From assembly GCA_003864495.1 (NCBI GenBank), contig ML133486.1, positions 1,016,059 through 1,080,058 on the forward strand: DNA of 64,000 nt, read 5' to 3'. Of the stretch, positions 39,090 through 52,965 are shown piece by piece. Every line of letters starts with the position of its first letter. Position 1 is the stretch's first letter. A program made the position numbers and the translations under genes. This DNA comes from Nemopilema nomurai (taxonomy: Eukaryota > Cnidaria > Scyphozoa > Rhizostomeae > Rhizostomatidae). Below the pieces are notes generated by a model. That model saw only the letters and a list, made by a program, of their open reading frames with translations, ran no database searches and had not been told where the DNA came from.

Positions 39090-39508
39090 GTGCATGTTCA
39101 TCAAATAAGCTTCTTAATTGAAAAATATTCTTCAAATTCTTTAAACTTCAGACTATTTTAAACCAAACAACTTTAAGCTAAAAACAACTTACAATCATCA
39201 AAATAAATAAATTGATAAAGAAAGAAAAAATGTTGGATAATTCTTATGGATAGTTATCATTTTAGATCCCCTTATCGAGTGAAATAATTCATTAGCTATT
39301 AAACTTTCATGTTGCTATCATCATATAAAAAGATTTGAAACAGCATTTAAATGTTCCTTTATAATCAAGCAATTAAGTTAATTCAGCTAATTTTGCATCA
39401 AAATGTTTACATTTTTAAATCTAAGCTGTGAGGAAAATACATATTTCTGGCAACTTTGCAATTAATTATAAATATTAGTTAAAAACAAGCAATGAAATTA
39501 TTACCTGA
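39090..39508. other. Short spacer between the hAT element and MMAA
   Basis: Very AT-rich sequence with no open frame of note. The MMAA 3' untranslated region should be here, but I found no canonical poly(A) signal. Confidence 0.5.
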
Positions 39509-41264
39509 TTACACTTTCTCTTGAGATGTAAAAATTCGCATTAGCTGATCTGCTGCCATGCCTGGTGTAATTATTTCGTTCATAACTTGATTTTCTATCA
39601 ATGAAACATTTTCCTGCACTTTTGGATGTGATCTAAATCTGTCCATAATATTGTCTCGTATATGATTCCACATCCAAACCTTGTATTGCTTTCTCCTAAT
39701 TTTTTCAAGCTCGCCAGCATTTGACATTATTTGGTGGTAGCCTTCCATGATTTCCCAGGCTTTCTCTAAACCATTTTGTGTCAAGGCAGAGACTCTTCGA
39801 ACCTATAGCAAAGACATAATAGTACTTTAGCTTTTTGTGATAAAAATGTTAAAAAAATCACAAGTTATTGTTTATGATTATCAAATGGCTTTATCTGAAA
39901 AGCCATAAACAATCAATAAAGAAATGTGAATATCAACATATATATGTGGAGTTAATCAATTAGGAGAATTTAAGCTGCCATGGTTTTGGAATATAAAAAT
40001 TATGTAGATAATGTATTCATAAAGGACATTAACAATGGATACCAATTAGATTACCTCAAAAATAAACTTACCATAGGATTCCAAAGTGGATGGTGCCTAT
40101 GAAGAAGTTTCAAAGCACTTGTATACTCTGCCTGAATTTTTCTTGCAGGAGCCTCCAGGTCCCCATCAGCCTTGTTCACTAGAATGAGATCTGCAACTTC
40201 GACTATTCCTTTCTTAATACCCTGTAGCTCATCTCCCCCTGCTGGTGGGATTATCAGTACAAACAGGTCAACCATGTCTTTTACAGCAAACTCTGATTGC
40301 CCAACTCCCATTGTCTCAACAAGGATAATGTTGTATCCAGCGCCTTCACAGAGGACAATGGCTTCATTTGTACTCCTTGTAACACCACCTACAATTGAAA
40401 AGTGATTATTATTATTATGTGCATGGAAAGTGAGAATAACCTACCATTACCAGAATAAAACTACTGAAGTTCAGAATAAACAACAACAACAATTATCTAT
40501 ATAAACAGATCTTGTCTATACATAAATAGTGAGTGACAACTATGCATTTCAAATGCACTCTGTTATGTTTAAAAATATATGCACATACAGTGTTATATCT
40601 TAATTTTAAAATATGACGCAAATATGAGCTTATAGAAAAAAAAGAAATCTTGCATCTTGTTCATTTTCCTGGCCCAAAAGAAGAGATGCTTTAATCCTTT
40701 AAGCACTAGTGAATGTGTTTTGAAGAAAGCTTCTGGTCTGGGTGTTGTCTTTGAATACTTTACCAAGTGTTCCTGATGATGGTGATGGCCTGATATATGC
40801 ATTTTGGTCCCTTGACAGTTCTGTCATTCGCGTCCTGTCACCAAGAAGTGAGCCACCAGTCTTTGCTGAAGACGGATCAACTGCTAGCACTGCCACTTTG
40901 TGATTCAAAGACGTCAAATGTTTTCCAAGGTTTTCAATCAAGGTACTTTGCCTGCACCAGGTGGTCCAGTGAGACCAATCCTGAAGGTTGACTTAGGCCT
41001 GACATTTGCATGTGACAAACCTCGCAAACGCTTTAAAGTTCTACTTAAAAGAGTCTCAGATATAAGTCGCTTTTCCAACTTCGTTGACTCAACTAGCGTT
41101 ATTGCATGCGCCAAAGCAGACCGTTTTCCGTCAATCAGATCGTTGTAAATGGTATCTACACTCGCAGCAGAGTATCGAATAAAACGTCTTTGGGCGTCTA
41201 TCCTCAAGGCTCCGTGGCTGTTCAAGCTTCTCAACAAATTCAATTTCACTTGCCGATACAGCAT
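39509..41264 (-). CDS. MMAA: MMAA, mitochondrial G3E GTPase chaperone of methylmalonyl-CoA mutase; one frameshift
   Basis: Loads and protects adenosylcobalamin on methylmalonyl-CoA mutase in mitochondria (MeaB/ArgK family). Exons: 41264-40764, 40388-40072, 39802-39509; phases agree and predict 370 residues, against 418 in human. The start chosen is the ATG at 41264 because the next 35 residues are Arg/Leu/Ser-rich like a mitochondrial presequence; an upstream open stretch lacks a Met before a stop. Motifs: P-loop GPPGAGK(ST) at about 100-108, [16 protein letters not shown]-like [27 protein letters not shown] and the guanine-specificity motif NKAD (239-242). The frame breaks inside the P-loop at 40947-40949 (AAA on the minus strand), where a fourth A would give GKST. 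All other features look functional, so a base-calling error is more likely than a pseudogene. Confidence 0.93.
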
Positions 41265-42829
41265 ACTTGCAGCTTGTGTCTCAGACGCCAAAGTGTACTC
41301 CTCGGAAATATCTTGTATTCGTATCGAGTGAGGGCGTCGGTGTTAATCATATGAAGAGCATAAAGCAAGATTGCAAACCCCTCTGATACTAACAAAGACC
41401 GTTTTTGATTTAACGCAAATTTCCTGGATTTTTGGCATGCAGTGGACGGTAAAAGGTACGAAATTTCCCAAAGCTGTACACTGATCTTTTCCTTGTGGAT
41501 CACTGAAGTTGTTGTTGTTGGTCCACACCATAATGTTGTTGTTGTTGCACAAGGCTAACAAACTCTTATGTGCTTAATTGTAGGGGGGTCGAATAAAGAG
41601 GGGGTGGACATTTTTCTAGATTTTCATAAAGCGGAGGGGTCATAATAAAATGAACTACAGGGAAAATCGTAAATTAGCATCTATTATGGGAGGGTGAAAA
41701 TAATATTGGGGGCTGAGATATTGCAAGTGCATTTTTTGTCAGAGTCGAAAACATGTTAACTGGTGAACGGCAGAGGCATAGAGCTCAAGAACGAGAAGGA
41801 AAAAAAGGGGGTCGTCCTTTGAAATTTCCATTAAATGGGGGGTCATTATAAAATGCTATGAAGGGTGAAAACTTTTGAAAAATGCAATATGATCCTCACC
41901 TACAATTAAGCACAGAAGAGTATCACGTTGGTATAATTTCATACCTTATAAAATTACTTTCGCAGAACACTTGTGTTAAAAAACAACACAAGTTAAACTG
42001 CATCCCTACCTGAATTCCAAGTATTCCTCCAACTTTGATAGAAATTCCTGAGTATGAAAGGAAGCGAGTCGCAACAGTACCTTGTTGCGTAACGAACTCA
42101 CAATGGGTGAATGATTCATAGGGTCAGTGAACTAACAGGCTGTATGTTATGTACCCTTATATTCATTTCATTTCAACATACATATCATAGCGTTCTTTAC
42201 ATCTACCACCAAATCAGCCGGCTTTGAACAGCACCTCAATAGATAAGTTTGCAATCAGCAATTCAATGAGGCCTACGTCTACATTATTCAAGAAAAACCC
42301 TGTCATAATTCTGCAATTAGCAGTGCTGCACTTTTCCTAGATCATGGAGTAACCAAGTCATATTTTGATTGCTTTGGTACATCCAACTATCTTTACAAAG
42401 CCCAGCGACCATTTTGTCAAGAAACTACTTCTTACAGACAAGAATTTTTATAAGTATCAATTTAATGGAAAGGGCAGATGCACTACCTTGAAACCCAATG
42501 CCCTTACATCAAGCCAGCTCTACTTTGAATAGGTTTTCAAGACCATTCATTTGATGTGGCAAATGCATTAAACCCCTTTCCAATAACCAAAATGATTTCA
42601 TATAGAAAAAACCAGAACTGCACTACATGCAAAGCTACTAATGACTGAGCCAACATGAGTTTGTGTACACCACAACAGGCAAATGAATGTATTTACAATG
42701 CTAGGCAACATGAACTATAGATATCCTGTGATGTTTAAGACAAGGGAACAAGTCACAGAGGACAGAGGCAAAAAGAGATCAATAATAGTATTGGAAGTAT
42801 ATTTGATGGAAAATATTCAGTTCATGAAA
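41265..42829. other. Spacer between MMAA and RPS23, no gene seen
   Basis: It should hold the MMAA promoter and the RPS23 3' end. Two short GTT-repeat blocks lie at about 41,508-41,550. G-rich tracts near 41,580-41,850 (for example GGGGGGTCG) look like fragments of an old repeat, but I cannot define its ends. Confidence 0.45.
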
Positions 42830-45396
<2,567 letters not shown>

Positions 45397-45592
45397 TTTG
45401 GACGCAGAAAGTTAGAACTTAGAAAGGAACAACGAGGCGGCGAGGTGACCAAAGTATATTTCTCCCAGCATGCATCAGAACGACCTCATTCTCAAGAAGG
45501 GGCTGTTCACGTATGGTGTCTGGAAATTGAAAATAGTGCACGTTTGAATCAAGAAAAAGCAATAAACAAGTGACATTTACACAATTTCTGAG
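45397..45592. promoter_or_regulatory. Bidirectional promoter of RPS23 and CDC123
   Basis: Only 196 bases separate the two start codons, which point in opposite directions, so both promoters and both 5' untranslated regions must fit here. At 45461-45474 lies TCTCCCAGCATGCA, which contains the CCCAGCATGC core of the ZNF143/Staf site, a known feature of bidirectional housekeeping promoters in vertebrates. No TATA box is obvious. Shared regulation is an inference from the spacing. Confidence 0.7.
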
Positions 45593-46579
45593 ATGAAAAG
45601 GCAAAATATCGAAAACTGCAGCTTTTCAAATTGGTATCCGCATTTCAAGCGATGTTCTATAGAGAGTAGAACAATTAAACTTCCAGTTGAGTTTGTTGAG
45701 TATCTCCTTGCAGATGGAGTTGTGTTACCTGGCTCTGACGAAGGTGAATTGATTGACGCGGCTGCAAGAATGGATCTTGATGAAGAAGATAGCTCTGATT
45801 CCTGGAGTGATACTGAAGACAATGAAATTGTTGTCCCGAAGTTTTTTGATCTTGAAAAGGACGTCAAAAATGCGATTCTGGCCTTGGGAGGTTCAGTTTT
45901 CCCAAAGCTCAACTGGAGCTCTCCCAAGGATGCTTCATGGATAAGTCCCGATGGGACCCTAAAATGCAGGTCGTTCCAAGATATCTGCCTGTTGTTGAAA
46001 AGTTCAGACTTTATAGCTCATGATTTGACGAAAGCCTTTGAATGCTGCGAAGACTCAACTGTAAACCAGTCACTTGACAAATTCGAACTTGTATTAAGAA
46101 AGTGGATAAGTATATCGCCCGCACTGGAGTTTAGATGTTTTGTCAAAAGAAACCAGTTAGTTGCCATCTCTCAACGCGATTTTACTAATTTCTACGATTT
46201 TGTCATTCAGTCAAAGGAAGAAATCCACAAAGACATCACTTATTTCTTCAAATCAAAAATTCAGTCAAAATTTGTTGATGGGGATTTCGTATTTGACGTA
46301 TACAGATACAAGGAAGGGCATCTAAAACTCATTGATTTTAACCCTTTTTCTAAAGTAACTGATGCATTGCTTTTTTCTTGGCCAGAAATACATGACATGC
46401 CTCCATATTCAGGTGATCATAATGAAGGCAAGTTGGGTGAAATGAGAGTTGTTATTAGCAATGAAAACATTCAACCAAGCCCATATCTGTCATATAGTAT
46501 GCCAAGGGATATTGATGACATTGTCTCAGGAGGAGATACAAACAAATTAGTGGAATTTTTAAAGGAGAAAAACACATGA
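45593..46579 (+). CDS. CDC123: CDC123, eIF2 assembly factor, intronless
   Basis: An ATP-grasp-type protein that binds eIF2 gamma and promotes joining of the eIF2 subunits, so it supports translation initiation and cell-cycle progress. A single uninterrupted frame of 328 residues compares with 336 in human. Visible family motifs are WYPHFKR near the N-terminus, GGSVFPKLNWSSPKDA, LVLRKW, EFRCFVKRN, ISQRD, FVFDVYR and LIDFNPF, which supply the ATP and magnesium site residues, and QPSPYLSYSMP near the end. An acidic serine-rich stretch lies at about 55-75. The start at 45593 aligns with the family N-terminus. It is divergent from RPS23 and convergent with ATXN10. Lack of introns is notable, but the shared promoter argues that this is the native locus and not a retrocopy. 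Confidence 0.96.
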   Translation: MKRQNIENCSFSNWYPHFKRCSIESRTIKLPVEFVEYLLADGVVLPGSDEGELIDAAARMDLDEEDSSDSWSDTEDNEIVVPKFFDLEKDVKNAILALGGSVFPKLNWSSPKDASWISPDGTLKCRSFQDICLLLKSSDFIAHDLTKAFECCEDSTVNQSLDKFELVLRKWISISPALEFRCFVKRNQLVAISQRDFTNFYDFVIQSKEEIHKDITYFFKSKIQSKFVDGDFVFDVYRYKEGHLKLIDFNPFSKVTDALLFSWPEIHDMPPYSGDHNEGKLGEMRVVISNENIQPSPYLSYSMPRDIDDIVSGGDTNKLVEFLKEKNT

Positions 46580-46670
46580 AGGACATTGCTATATATATAA
46601 CATATCTACAGTTGTCAACAGGCAACAAAATACTTACAATTTTTAATTTTATAGATGAATTTATACTTGG

Positions 46671-46700
46671 AATAAAAGCACATACCTTTGCCTTTTTATT
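46671..46700. terminator. Facing poly(A) signals of CDC123 and ATXN10
   Basis: AATAAA on the plus strand at 46671-46676 lies 92 bases after the CDC123 stop. AATAAA on the minus strand at 46700-46695 lies 276 bases after the ATXN10 stop. If both are used, the two transcripts end on top of each other and may overlap by a few tens of bases. No other gene fits in the 396 bases between the stops. Confidence 0.6.
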
Positions 46701-46975
46701 AGTATGCAAATAATCTCTAAAGCAGTTATTAGTCCATTTCTTGCAGAAGAAAGTCTTCTGTTTCTTTGCAACCAGCCATAAGTATTTGGAAAATGTAAAA
46801 TGATTTGAAAGTTTTAACATTGAAAGTTAATGATATACTGAACTTATACATACAAGAGCTCCATTCTTTCTTCTTAAGTTCATAAAACACCAACATGCAA
46901 ACCAGAATATCAATCGATAGACATTTGCATTAAACATTACCTGCTAAGAAATTGACAATCACCTAAAAATAGAAC

Positions 46976-49900
46976 TTAAAAATTTTTGCCTTCAGAACCT
47001 ATTTTAACCTTTCCATTAACAATTCTAACATTTATTCCAAGTTTCTCTAACTCTTCTAAATTTGCCACTCCTTGCCTCTCTAATTGGAGAATTACATCTT
47101 GATTTTCTGGATTATTTTCACAAAGATTTCTAATAGCATACACTGCCCATTGGCTAATATCTGAGCTCTTGCTAAGGAAAATGTGATAGGAGCCTGATTT
47201 CTAAAAGACTTTTCATTTGAGGATATGAATCAATTTTGTTTGACTTTCTGCTTTAATTAGATATTACTCTGCTGAAAATATCGTTTTAAGCATGATGGTA
47301 ACTTCTACATTTTTTGCAACTTTACTGCAGAAGAGAACCTGTTTATGAAACTATCCTTTATACTATACTATTAGTAATACTACACAAGAATACTTTCTTT
47401 TCTACAAAGGTACAATATGGTAGCAAAAATTGCCCTCATCTTTGAAGATGGATAATTTCAAGTTTAGCATGTTAAGCATGTGACCTTATAGCTTCTGCTA
47501 CAAATGGCATAGAATGGGTCTTAGCAATTTGTGATGGTTTTAGAAAAGCACAAAGTACTTCTACAATATGCAGATAAAAACCATGAAATGAAAAATACCA
47601 GGAAAGGATACAGGGATTTTGATCATCTATCTTGCAATTATCAAGAATTGCATTAATTCCACCTAGCTCTCTAACCTGTTGAATTGAAAAGCATGTCATC
47701 TAAAGCTTTGACCATTAGAAGGATAAGTTATCTGTTAACTAGCATTATTTCCACCTCTTCTTCAATCTCTTTCTTAAAATTAATTCAGGAGGCAATAAAG
47801 GAATTTAGGTTCTCCAAACTACTTCTTGCATGGAGTTACATAAAGAGAACTCTTCAATCACTTCAATCAAATTAAAAAGAATAATAAGTTCAAAGAACAA
47901 AAAGAAAGTCATGAACATTTTATAAGGGCTCACCAATGAAAGATTATTGCTTCTTCAAAGTCAAATAAATTTTCTTCCACATCAATTTTATAGTGATCAC
48001 AAACTATTTTGGGTTAACCATGAAACAAATTGGCTTTGAGCAGAATTTTGGGAGCCTTCAACACAAAAACAGGAGGAGAACACATACCCTTATTTGATTT
48101 GCCTTATTTTTGTAGCACAAATTTCCAATCAAACGAATAATATCCCGCTTTAAGCCAAAAACATTATGTGTAGAGGACTGCTCAGCTAATGCCATACTTT
48201 CAGGATCCCTGTTTGCTTCTACTATGTGATTGAGAAAATCTGTAATTGAAAATTCATTGTTAGGAGCTGAATAACTGAAACACAAGAACACTTTCAGGAT
48301 GATGAAAAATTTGACAACTTCAAGTATTAAACTTCAAACAATAATTTGCTTACAATTTGATGAAAGAAGCTAAACTCACCAATGGCATCATCAATGAGTG
48401 ATTCATTTGTGCATGTGCTGATGTACTTCTCCAGACTGGTTGCACTGCAAAGAATCTTTATCAGACTCAGAACTAGCTCAAGAGCCTGAAAAGGAAAAAA
48501 AATTCTGGCAAAATTTATCTCACTACGGTTTCCTTCTAATTTTGACAGCATTTCCATTTAATTCTAATGAGGCCTTTTGATAGAAAACAACACAATCATA
48601 GAGTCTAGATATGACAAAAGTTACAGCAAAAATCATTGAAATAATTGAAAAACTAAATCATCATTCTGCAACAAAAAACAACCTTAAGAACAATAACATT
48701 ATTATCTGGTATCTTATGAAATAAATCTTTGAATGTTGATTAGAGAAAAATTGCAAAATTCTGATGTGTAGCTTTTTCTAGGCAGTATGCTCAAGTTTAC
48801 CACTATTAGATGGAAAGCTGATCATGAATAAACCAAAGCAATTCTAACTGTTGAAATTCCAGACCCAAGCAGTGTTTGTTGCAGAGCTATATCATTAATA
48901 AAAAGGGCACCTTGAAAAGAAAACAGGACAAACTCTTTCCCTTAACACTTTAACAACTAGGGAACTCTCAATGAACTCAAGAGTACAAGTACATAAAATT
49001 GTTTTGCTGACTCACTTCTTTGAATGAATCCATTTGAGTCACTAATCCATTAACAATAGCACCTGAATACCTTTTGAAAAGCTTTACTGCAAACACAATG
49101 GATTGCGTTGGGGTGGAGGTTTCGCTTTCTGTGCAAATAGATGTTTAAAAAGCATGTCAACAAAGAGGCAATACTGTCAAAAATTGCAATTATTAATCAA
49201 TGACTCAAAAATTGGCAAGAATACATTTTCTAGCGTGTGTCTTGAAGTTTCTTTGAATAATAAGGAAAACAGAATATTGGGTTTTCAACAAACATCCTTT
49301 GGACATACTGAAATTATTGCATGATGTAACATGACAACTCACCTGAGATACAATCATGAAGGAAGTCAAGAAGGCTGAGCCTAAGAGAAAATAGAATACA
49401 CTAAAAATTACAATATTTGTAAATCATGATGCATCCAACATCATATGAGTTTAAACCTTATTAATGACAACAAATGAACGTAAACAATTCCAGCCATGGT
49501 TGTAGATTCCTAAACAATTAAGGGCCATGTTCAAAATTTGTCACATTTTCAACAATTCATCTTGCAGCAGAGATTTTGAAAAGAAAAACTGTAATTCTAC
49601 CTTTGTCTTTGGTGATCCGCCAGCTGATCAAATAAGTCAAGAAATTCTTCTGTTGACACAACATGTTGAAGAATCAGCAGCCTTTTAGCCAAAGGATGGA
49701 AAATTCACAATTGGAGAGAGAAGTAATTGACCATTCTTCTTAGATAGAATAACACATAACAAATATTGTGCTCTAGAATGCTAACTAAAGTGTTAAACTT
49801 TATCAAACACTATGAACACTATGAACACTACTGCACTACTTTTGCAACAATAACGCTGCAAGAAAATTTACCAGAAGCCTTAGTCAAACTAAACTTCACT

Positions 49901-52900
49901 GTCACAAGAAACAACCTTTTTGTAAAACTAATATGATTCTCTCCTTTTCATGAAAAAGTATTTATTCAGATTTAAACAAACCAACACACTCAAGATTCAA
50001 GAAATATACTACAAAAAGATTCACAGGAGTTTGAATACAATTTTAGTTAACACTTTTCAGAAGAAGTAACCAGCTAGATTCAATGTCAACAACAGTTTTA
50101 CAAGAGCAGTTAGCAACTTGAGAATTCAAAGTTCTGTAAGCTTTTAAAAATTGGCTGAGCCATAGAGATGACTTTGCTCTAAAGTTTCAGAAACTATTTG
50201 AGATGATTACCCCCATTCTGTTTCATTACTTCGACAAAAATCAATAATTTGTGCCATTAATGTAGAGAACTCCTTGGTCCCATAAATGCCAACACTGAAA
50301 AAGGAGTGGAAAATTTATTTCATTAAATATGGTAAATTATTATTGAAATAAATTTTACAAAATCATTAAAATCAGCTGTCTTTTAAGAACATGTTGCTTA
50401 GGTTACAACCAAAGGGGGTTTGAAGCCAATACATCTTGTTTTGAAAAATTGGAAAATCACAGTAAGCAATGGTAACTTTAAATGACACATTTTGTTTACT
50501 AATTTTGACCACATCAGATTTATGTCCATATTAAATAGGAAACAGAGTTTCATTACTTCTTTGACTATAGATTGTCATAATTTCACACAGAAAATATGAG
50601 TGGACATCAAATTAAATTTATCAAAGATTCTTTGCTGTTTGTGATAAAGTGCTGGATAGAGTGTAGGCAGAACTGTATCTACTTGTAAAAGAAAGAAAAC
50701 AAAAGTTCAAAGATGCTACCCTAAGCTTCAGGGTTATCATGCAACTATTGATTCACATTATGAAAAATTGTATCAAAAAGGTGGTACGCAATCCAAGAGA
50801 AAATTATTAAAAAATCTTCTCATTTTCCATAAAACCAAAAGGGACTGAGATCAAAAGTCAATAAAATTAACAGTACAGGTTTTGGAAATGACACATTTAT
50901 AGCTTTTAATGGTGAAAGAAAATTATTTGTAAAATGCATGATTACATCACATAACTGCTTAAAAATCTTTATCCTGCTGAAAGGCCTAAATAGTATTTAC
51001 CTGTTTAAAGTACAATTATAAATCACCATACACAAGATGTTCTTCTGGGGAGCAGACAGTCTTTCCAGTAACAATCTGAAAAAGACACATATTATTCTAC
51101 TAAGAAGATTAAAAGGTGAATTACAACTTAAATTGACAAACATTAAACACAATGGCCAGAATCAATACATAAACACATGAACAAATTTTGCTTATCATAG
51201 ATTCCATAATTCAATCCATAATAAAATTCCAAACTATATTTTATAGGTACATTTACTTAGCTAAGTCAGGAAACATTTTCTTCCACACATCTATTTGGCA
51301 ACACCTATTTGCAGCCACAAGATTTCCAAGAAATTGCAATGAAATTGTCTTTGTTTCTATAAGGAAGGAAATAGACAATTCATGGTTGGCCGAGCAAAAC
51401 AGCATTCTGAATCAAGAAAAAAATTCATTTTTAGGTAGATACATTATAAATTAAAGTTATGCTGGATGAAAAATGTTAAAAAATAGTCAATAATTCTTTG
51501 AAATTAATATACAAGTATATCACACTTCTTAAAAGTAGACTGAGCCTTTGAAAGTTATGTCATAATCTATGCCATATACAACAGTATCACATACCAAAAT
51601 TGCTTCACTTTAAGCTTTAGATTTAATACATAAATATGTTATAAACTTTTCAGAATATAGATTAGAATAGAGATCCACAAATAAATTTCAAATCAACTTA
51701 TAGAAAAGTATTTTACTTTGTTTAGTCTAATTCATGCCTAAAAATAAATTCATCACCAATAAGCATCAAATCTATAAAAATGTTTACACCAATTTAAAAA
51801 AAGATTATTTCCATAATGAATGGTTTAACTCACTAGATAATTCTGACAACATATCTTGATTCTTAAATGATGTGTTGAATTGAAGGACATGTAGTGTTGT
51901 TTCCAGGACATCTGATTGTTTCCTACAAAAAACCATTCAAAAACTGATAAGCTTAAAGTTTTTTTCAGAATTAAAAGCCAAAGTGATTCCCTCTATCTAT
52001 CTATCCTCTGATAAAAACTACCAAGAAAACATGCCAGAGAATCCCAACTGTAACTGCATTCGAATATACTTTATTGCTTGCTTTGCTGCTAGTGGGTGTG
52101 GTTTACAAAAGCACTGATCCTTAAGACTTACAAGAAGATCAGTTGAGGAGCAGCTAAGATCATGTACATGACGACACAGCAATATCAAACAAATATGTTG
52201 AACAAAAATTGTGAAAAGGCAGTAACCACATACAGTATCATGAGTTGGTTTCTTTCGCAGCAAACACAAGCATTCCTAAAACATGTCATTATCCACTGAG
52301 TAGAAAGAAGTGCATCAGCTTTTAAATCATTGTCTTCTTCTAAGCTTCTTAGGCTCTTAAATGCTTGAGCCAGATCTGTGGCTGCTTTCACAATGACATC
52401 TAATTTTAGTGAATCCCTGAAAAATAATGAGACTGCAAATTGGAGTCAGTACGAACAGATAACTTTGTACACACCAAAACACTTATGAACAAAACATAGT
52501 GTTTTCTATAGTCAAATCTCTTCCGCATCTTGTACATATGACGGTAGTATAAAAAGTTGTTGGAGAAGTTAAAAATGTTACGGTTTTACCCTTGTTATAT
52601 ATTTTGAAGCCTTTAATATTTCTCACAAAATGAACTTTATGGACAAACCTTGGTAACGTTACGTTACATATAGGGACGTTACATATAGGGACATTATATA
52701 TAGGGACAAAGGTTGAAACTCAAAGTAAGAAGCTCTGATTTTGATCTGATCATCATTCACCAATCAGAATTATCAATCATCAAGGCTCCTAGTGTACAAC
52801 TAATTTAAGTCACCTGAAGTTAACATCCCTTAAAGCAACAGATAGAGACTTATATTCCATTGTTATCCAGCCTTTTGTAGGCATTTAGATCTTCTATTCT

Positions 52901-52961
52901 CTTCAATTTTGGTAAAAACCTGAGTTGGCTAGCATCACATGTACTTTTCATTGACCGCCAT
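46976..52961 (-). CDS. ATXN10: Ataxin-10, thirteen small exons
   Basis: An armadillo-like repeat protein of the cytoplasm, linked in vertebrates to neuron survival, cytokinesis and cilia. Exons: 52961-52939, 52416-52234, 52153-52070, 51922-51830, 51075-51001, 50294-50211, 49681-49601, 49380-49343, 49062-49016, 48485-48380, 48266-48088, 47675-47612, 47160-46976. They total 1,242 bases, or 413 residues (human 475). Phases agree throughout. The best matches are CFRNACVCCERNQ, RLSLLDF, DIIRLIGNLCYKNKANQ and YAIRNLCENNPENQ, the conserved C-terminal ataxin-10 region. The first exon, the third exon and the donor at 51829 are least certain: a strong GTGAGT donor 4 bases upstream of the chosen GTTAAA is out of phase. 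The start ATG lies in a YY1-like motif. Confidence 0.9.
52661..52705. repeat. 15-base tandem repeat, three copies
   Basis: The unit ACGTTACATATAGGG occurs twice exactly, then once as ACATTATATATAGGG. It lies in the proposed first intron of ATXN10. It is unrelated to the pentanucleotide repeat known in the human gene. Confidence 0.8.
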
Positions 52962-52965
52962 CTTG
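52955..52965 (+). promoter_or_regulatory. YY1-like site over the ATXN10 start codon
   Basis: CCGCCATCTTG on the plus strand (CAAGATGGCGG on the gene strand) matches the YY1 consensus, and its ATG is the proposed start codon. YY1 motifs just downstream of transcription starts that supply the initiator ATG are known from vertebrate housekeeping genes. This supports the choice of start. Confidence 0.55.
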
